Source: Baffinella frigidus (taxonomy: Eukaryota > Cryptophyceae > Cryptomonadales > Baffinellaceae). Taken from it: 14,231 bases of DNA. The DNA lies in the NCBI GenBank assembly GCA_026770585.1, contig MU647755.1:12940-27170 (forward strand), given 5' to 3'. A program made the position numbers and the translations under genes. Numbering within the stretch: position 1 is the stretch's first letter; every line of letters begins with the position of its first letter. Positions 6,401 through 12,400 of the stretch are shown here, piece by piece. The notes under the pieces are model-generated. The model ran no database searches and had not been told where the DNA came from. It was given only the letters and a program-made list of their open reading frames with translations.

Positions 6401-9400
6401 CCCAAACCCTAACCTGTTTGAGGTCCCTAAGCCCTAGACCCTACACTCGAAACCCTCAACCAGTTTAGGGTCGATGGCGCTTCCTCCATTTCTCAGGCCT
6501 AGGGTTTGGGGGCTAGAGCTTAGGACGAGACTCGTAACCTTTTGGGGATCTAAACCCTCAACCCTCAACCCTCAACCCTAACCACGCCAGAATGCTCGAG
6601 GGAAACCGACGCCTTATCCACGTAAGATCTGACGTGGTTGACTTAAGAATTCAAGGTCTTTCCCTTGAAAGATGTCAAACGTGGATGTTTCGAACCCTCT
6701 GGCGTGGAAACCTATTTCGGGTCGAAGGTTCTACCTCCGTTTCTCAGGCCTCGGGTTTAGGGGCTAGCGCTTAGGACGAGACTCATAACCTTTAGGGGGT
6801 CTAAACCCTGCAGAGGTACCTCGCTCACAAGAAACCGCCCCCCCCCTAGGACTCCCATAGGGCCCTAGGCATGGTCCTGATGTAGGGTCCTAGGGGGAGG
6901 CGTTTTCGTATGAGCGAGGTACCCCTGTAAACTCTAAACCCCAAACCCAGAACCTGTTTAGGGTCGAAGGTTCTTCCTCCGTTTCTCAGGCCTAGGGTTT
7001 AGGGTCTAGCGCTTAGGACGAGACTCATGACCTTACAGGGGTCTAAACCCTCAACCCTCAACCCTGAACCCCAAACCCAGAACCTGTTTGGGGTCGAAGG
7101 CGCTTCCTCCGATGAAGTTTGAGAACCTCGAGCACTCAATCTGCGTGAGGGTTTAGGCTTTAGGGTCGAGGGTTTGGGGTTTGGGGTTTAGTGTTTAGGT
7201 TTTAGGGTCTAGGGTCCGGCAATTTTCGCGGTTACAATAGCGAGCACTCAATCTGCCACCCGCAACTTTCGCGATTAGGCAACTTTCGCGAGGCAACTTT
7301 TGCGGTCACAATCGTGAAAGTTGACACAAGCCCGGTGACTTTCGCGGATACAATAATGAAAGTTGACACGCATCCGCCCTGACGTTAAGTTAACTGGCGT
7401 TAACTTTCGCGAGTCCGCAATGAAAGTTGGGGGCCGGAAAACACAGCCCGGAAGCAGCCAAAGTTGACGCAATAAGTTAATACATAAATAAAAATAAAAA
7501 CGATAACAATGATCACAATAATAAATGATAATGACAACAACAAAAACAACGCCAATAACAATAAAAATAAAAATAAAAATAAAAATAACACCAACAATAA
7601 TACGAAAAAAGGCAAAAAGTGGCGCTTGCGGGGGGCCCGTTTTCTCTTCTCCTCCTCCTCGAAACCGACATAATAATAATGATAAACATAACAATACAAT
7701 AATGATAATCACGACAATGATGATGATAATGATGACGATACTAATGATGATAATGATAATCATGACAATGATGACAGTGATGATGATAATAGTAATACCA
7801 ATACCAACAACGGGAGAGGGGACGCCCGCCCCTCTCCCCGCCCCTCTCCCGGGCGGGAGCGGTTTGCTCTTCTCCCCCTCATCGAACCCCGGCGAAGAGA
7901 ATACGAATACGAATAAGAATAACAACAGCACCAGCACCGGCACCAGCACCAGCACCACCAACACCACCAACACGGTGTTGAACCTGAGCCACAGCGGGCG
8001 AGGTGCGAAAGTTGACGGAATAAAAATAAAAGTCAACACATGAAAAAAATAAGAACGGTACAGGGGACTTGGGCGGGACCGGCTTGCTCTTCTCCTCCTC
8101 CTCGAAACCGGGCGTTTTTGTGTCTGGGGGGTACCCCACGTGCACCTGAAAAGAGAGAGACGCTTCAGGGTTTAGGGTTTGGGGTTTGGGGTGTTGGGTT
8201 CAGGGTGTAGGGTGTGGGGTTTGGGGTTTAGGGTTTGGTGTTTTGGATTTAGGGTTTAGGGTTTAGGGTGTAGGGTTTAGGGTTTAGGGAGTAGGGTTTA
8301 GGGTTTAGGGTTTAGGGTTTGGGGGTTGGCACCGTAACGCCGAAGCCGAGGAGTTTGTCACGGATTGTGTCAGCCAGCCCACACGCTCCTGGACCAGTCA
8401 ACCCCAACCCCTACACCCTACACCCTGCACCCTGCACTCTACCCCTCCTACACAAAACCCTGCACCCTGCACCCCCAACCCCCAAAGCCTATAAACCCCA
8501 ACCCCGAAAGCCCAAACCCAAAGCCTCAACTCCCCAAGCGCAAAGGGCAAAGGGCAAAGCGCAAAGGGCAAAGGGCAAAGGGCAAGGCCAGAAGACGAGG
8601 TGCACCGTGACGCCGAAGCCGAGGAGTTCGTTGCGGAGGGTGTCACCCAGCCCGCGCATCGCCCACTTGGTCGGTGAGTATCTGCATGCGCGAGGAGGTG
8701 GGGGTTAGGGGTAGGGTATGGGGTAGGGTTAGGGTTAGGGTTTGGGGTTCAGGGCCCACTTTGTCGGAGAATACCTGCGCAGGGGTTAGGGGTTAGGGTT
8801 AGGGTTAGGGTTAGGGTCAGGATTAGGGTTAGGGTGAGGGTTAGGGTTAGGTTTAGGTTCAGGGTTAGGGTTAGGGTTAGGGTTAGGGTTAGGGTTAGGG
8901 TGGGGGAGTAGGGATGGAAGGACAGCAGGTCGTACAAGAGGGATTACGGGTTATAGTTTGGGTTTAGGGTTTAGGGTTTACTCTAAACCCCAAACCCCAA
9001 ACCCCAACCCCCCCAAACCCCATACCACAACTCTTCGGGGTTTAGGGGCGGCAGGTGACTCACTCGCGCAGGGTTTGCACCCCTACGCGACAAGACCTAG
9101 GACCCTACGGTAGGCAACCCGTAGGAAAATAGGGGGGTTCGTACGGATAAGGTAACGGAAAGATGGCTTGATTTGGACCGAAAATCCCTTCGTAGCCCGC
9201 TGTGTGGTTTGTACCGGAACGGAAGCTAAACCGGACGGCGCACACGGAGCCAATGGCAAAGGAGGCGACTCTGTGTTTCGCCCTGTCAATAGTTCACTAA
9301 TCAAAGATAATAGTTGACTAACCAAGGAGGGTCTCGGGTTTCGGGTTTCGGGTTTCGGGTTTCGAACGGTAAGTATCCGATGAAGGAGACGACCGCAGCC

Positions 9401-12400
9401 CCTGACGCGACACACACTATCTTTCCGTTAGGATAGGAATAACCTTACGTCCCTACGGATTGCGAAAACAATTGTATAGAGTCTCCACTAATGGGTTATT
9501 CACGAACTCCCTTCGTAGCCCAAAGATAATACTTGACTAATCAAGAAGGGTTTCGGGTTTCGGGTTTCAAGCTTCATAGCTCTGTCCCACTTGATTTGGG
9601 CTCCTCATCAATTCGCCCTCCCTCCACAATATCCCAGGTGAATTTCGCCCCAACCCCTAGGAAATTTACATGAGAAATGGGAGGGGCGGCGAATTGATGA
9701 GGATCCCAAATCCAAGTGGGGCAGCGCTAGGCTTTCAACGGTGATGATTTGGTGAAAGAGAAGGCCGCAGCCCCCGACGCGACACACACCACTTTTTGGT
9801 TAGGATATGAACAACCCTACGTTCCTACGGATTGCCTACCGTAGGGTGTATGGAGTATTGTCCACTGATGGGTTATCCACGAAACCCCTTCGCAGCCCGC
9901 TGTGTGGTTTCAGGTTTCGGGTTTCGGGTTTCGGGTTTCGGGTTTCGAGTCTCGGGTTTCGAGTCTCGGGTCTCAGGTTTCGGGTCTCGGGTTCCGGGTC
10001 TCGGGGTTCGGGGTTACGTGGAGTATCCGATAAAGGAAACGACCGCAGCCCCAGACGCGACAAACACTATCTGCCCCGATCGCCGCTCGCACATCCCTGG
10101 TTGGGGGGTTGGGGTTCATGGTTCAGGGTTAAGGGTAGGATTCGATAATTAATCCGGAATAAAACAATGTGGAGCGATGATTCTACCCGGGGCGGCTGCG
10201 TTGGCGAGGTTCAACCCCCTGAACCCAAAACCCTAAACACATCCGGAGGAAAACGTCTACCCCGGGCAGCAGTCTTGGCGATCCTAAACCCGAAACCCGA
10301 AACACAGGCATGGCCGAGAGACAGTTCTTTACACCACCAACTTCTCAACCGGCTGTAAAGTCTTAAAAGTCCATTTCCTTGAGGATTTAGGTGAAAGTTT
10401 TTAAACCCCTTTAAAACTGTGTCCCGTCCTCGCTCGGCAGCAGTCCACACCACCAACTTCTCGATCTCACCAAACGTCAACACCCATACTATCAACAATT
10501 AACCCACCCTGATTAATCAATTAATCCGGATTAATTAATTGATCCGGGTCAATCAATTAATTAATTAATCAAAAACAATGAAGAAAAACACCCGGAGTGG
10601 TGAGGCTACCCGAAGCTAGCCGGGTGGAAGCTGGCCCGAAGCTAGCCGGGCTAGCTTGGGTGGAAGCTAGCCCGAAGCTAGCCCGAAGCTACCCGGGGCG
10701 GCGGTGGCCTTGGCGAACCTGATGAAAAGTCAACCCGGACTGGACTGGACTGAAGCCAGCATCCGGAGTGTTCCGTCTTGAGGCTCATAGAGGACGTTTG
10801 GATCAGTCATCTGCAGGCTTGAGAATGAAGAAGAAGATGAACAAGAAGAAAAAGAAGAAGAAAAAAAAGAAGAAGAAGAAGAAAAGTGATGATTCTACCT
10901 GGGGCGGCGGCCTTGGCGAGGTGCACGGCAGAGAGGAAGTTCTGCGACATTGACTTCTCAAACACCTTCGCGTCCTGCGCAATTTGACCACGTTCAGAAA
11001 CGTAATTTGACCACGGTCAAATCTATTGGGTTTGACCAGAGATGTGACCACGGTCAAATAAATAAAATAAAAATTCGCGGCAAACTGTATATGGTGTGGT
11101 CAGGGTCATATACACGCGGTCGCGTCCTCGCCCCGGTACAAACCCTACCGGTTTCAGTCAACTGCATCTGCTACACAGGAAGCATCCCAGCATCGAGGCG
11201 GTTGACTAATCCTCGGATGTCCTGGTACAGACCCTGTACTGTCTCGTCCGCGTCCCGGTGTTAATCCTACGAACGACTGCTACGGCACTTCGGGCTGGAG
11301 ATGCACGTGGGCAGGGGAGGGGCGCGGGCTAACACCGAGGCAAGGAGGCGAGCTAAGCGGCGGCGGACCTCTCGGATCTCACGGTGGACGGGGGCACAGT
11401 GTCCTTCACGGATCCCTTCAGGGACTCATCCTGGGCGTCCCTGGTGCAACCCCGGCGCGGTCTCGACAACGCACTCCTGGTACTAGCCACGTCCGGATTA
11501 GGTACCCCTCCCGGTACAGAACCCGCGGGATCAGTCGAGAGCACCTGCTGCATCAAGTATTCGGAGATCAAGAATCGAGGCGGTTGACTAATCCTCGGCT
11601 TCCCTGGTACAAACCCTGCGCGCTCGCGTCCACGCCCAGGTATACACCTCGCGATTTTAGTCAACTGCACCAGCCGCATGAAGCATCCGGAGACCGAGGC
11701 GGTTGACTAATCAGAGACTTCCCTGGTACAAACCCAGCACGGTCGCGTCCTCACACCGGTACGAAATCCCGCGATTTTAGTCAACTGCACCTGTTGCATG
11801 AAGTATCCGGGGGCCGAGGAGCGATTCAGTTGACTAATCACAGCATCTCCTGGTACAAACCCAGCACGGTCGCGTCCTCGCCCCAGTACAACATCCCTCG
11901 GGATCAGTCAACTGCACCTGTTGCATGAAGTATCCGGGGACCGAAGCGCCGGCGTTAGCGATCGCGACGTCGAGCGGCCCCGCCATTTCCTCAGCCTGCG
12001 CCAAATCAAATCAAATCAAACCATACCACATCACAGATCAAATTGAATCAGAATGGATATCAAATGCATGAGATGAGGTCCCGCCCACTCCTCGGCAGCG
12101 GCAAATCAAATCAGATCAAATCCCGGACCCCACGATAGGCAACCCGCAGGGACATAGGGGGGTTCCCACGGATAAGGTAACGGAAAGGTGGCCCGATTTG
12201 GGCCGAAAATCCCTTCGTAGCCCGCTGTCCACTTAGCAGCGACCGAGGACCTTTTCGCCTTGGATTCAAGGGGAAAAAATCGGTTAGGTTAGAGGGCAAT
12301 GGATAAGATTCCGGTACAAATAGTCTAGATGGACTGTATCCGTGAAGCCCCCGGTGGCTGCTGAGTGGTGGGGTGGGAGACCTTCTGGACCGCTTTGACA

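Larger units (their letters stand above)
5491..7083 (-). other. KDSR intron 8
   Basis: This is the second-longest intron (1593 nt). In transcript order it holds three echoes of exon 8 spaced by two MITEs (6458-6981), CCCTAA-type blocks in both orientations (about 5970-6130, 6340-6460), a 36-bp tandem repeat (5665-5779), a foldback (5578-5647) and a short TTTAGGG run before the acceptor (5498-5523). Positions 5780-5965 and 6130-6340 show nothing recognisable. Confidence 0.7.
7141..8079 (-). other. KDSR intron 7
   Basis: The donor is GTCCCG and the acceptor ACGCAG. It contains two echoes of exon 7 (7843-7892, 7620-7665), simple repeats of AAT/AATGAT/AATACG type (7480-7620, 7666-7810, 7895-7970), a GC-rich CCCGCCCCTCTCC block (7811-7858), a CAACTTTCGCG repeat (7220-7440), a 5'-edge echo of exon 8 (7238-7256) and a TTTAGGG-like block (7148-7216). 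Confidence 0.75.
8146..8605 (-). other. KDSR intron 6
   Basis: The donor is GTGCAC and the acceptor TTTCAG. It carries an echo of exon 6 (8330-8386) between a GCAAAGG/CCCTGCA array (8401-8586) and a TTTAGGG array (8166-8325). The first six intron bases GTGCAC recur as the first six bases of exon 7. Confidence 0.8.
8682..10017 (-). other. KDSR intron 5
   Basis: The donor GTAACC leads straight into CCCGAAA-type repeats. The intron then holds two tandem modules, each made of a TTTCGGG run, an echo of exon 5 and a family P left half (9328-9535 and 9541-9910). The second module is split by a foldback insertion (9571-9732). Next come a family P right half (9100-9209), a CCCAAAC block (8970-9010), and TTAGGG and TTTAGGG runs (8700-8970). 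Positions 9210-9325 show nothing else recognisable. Confidence 0.75.
10097..10898 (-). other. KDSR intron 4
   Basis: The donor is GTAGAA and the acceptor AACCAG. In transcript order: an AAG/CTT microsatellite (10826-10884), exon 4 echo 1 in a CCCGAAGCTAGC repeat (10610-10719), TTAATTAATC palindromes (10505-10570), then echoes 2 and 3 (10258-10283, 10172-10213). Positions 10290-10500 hold only two partial repeats of CACCACCAACTTCTC. Confidence 0.75.
10975..11917 (-). other. KDSR intron 3
   Basis: The donor is GTGCAG and the acceptor GCGCAG. It is a tandem array of exon 3 echoes, each followed by the 84-bp element (11118-11917), interrupted at about 11265-11500 by G+C-rich sequence in which only one degenerate unit (11437-11470) is visible. 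Near the acceptor lie palindromes ATTTGACCACGGTCAAAT (11005-11022) and TGACCACGGTCAAAT (11045-11059). Confidence 0.75.

Noticed and set aside
7275-8039. A 254-codon open frame on the minus strand, the longest in the window, and a 172-codon frame opposite it (7525-8043).
   Set aside because: Both are translations of AAT/GAT/AATACG simple repeats (runs of I, V, F or of M, T, N, K). Only two short pieces are meaningful, as echoes of KDSR exon 7.
10018-10071. An exon 5 starting at the nearer acceptor GGGCAG/ATAGTG.
   Set aside because: Its phase does not match the end of exon 4; starting at 10096 restores the frame and adds the expected PGM...SGQ lead-in.
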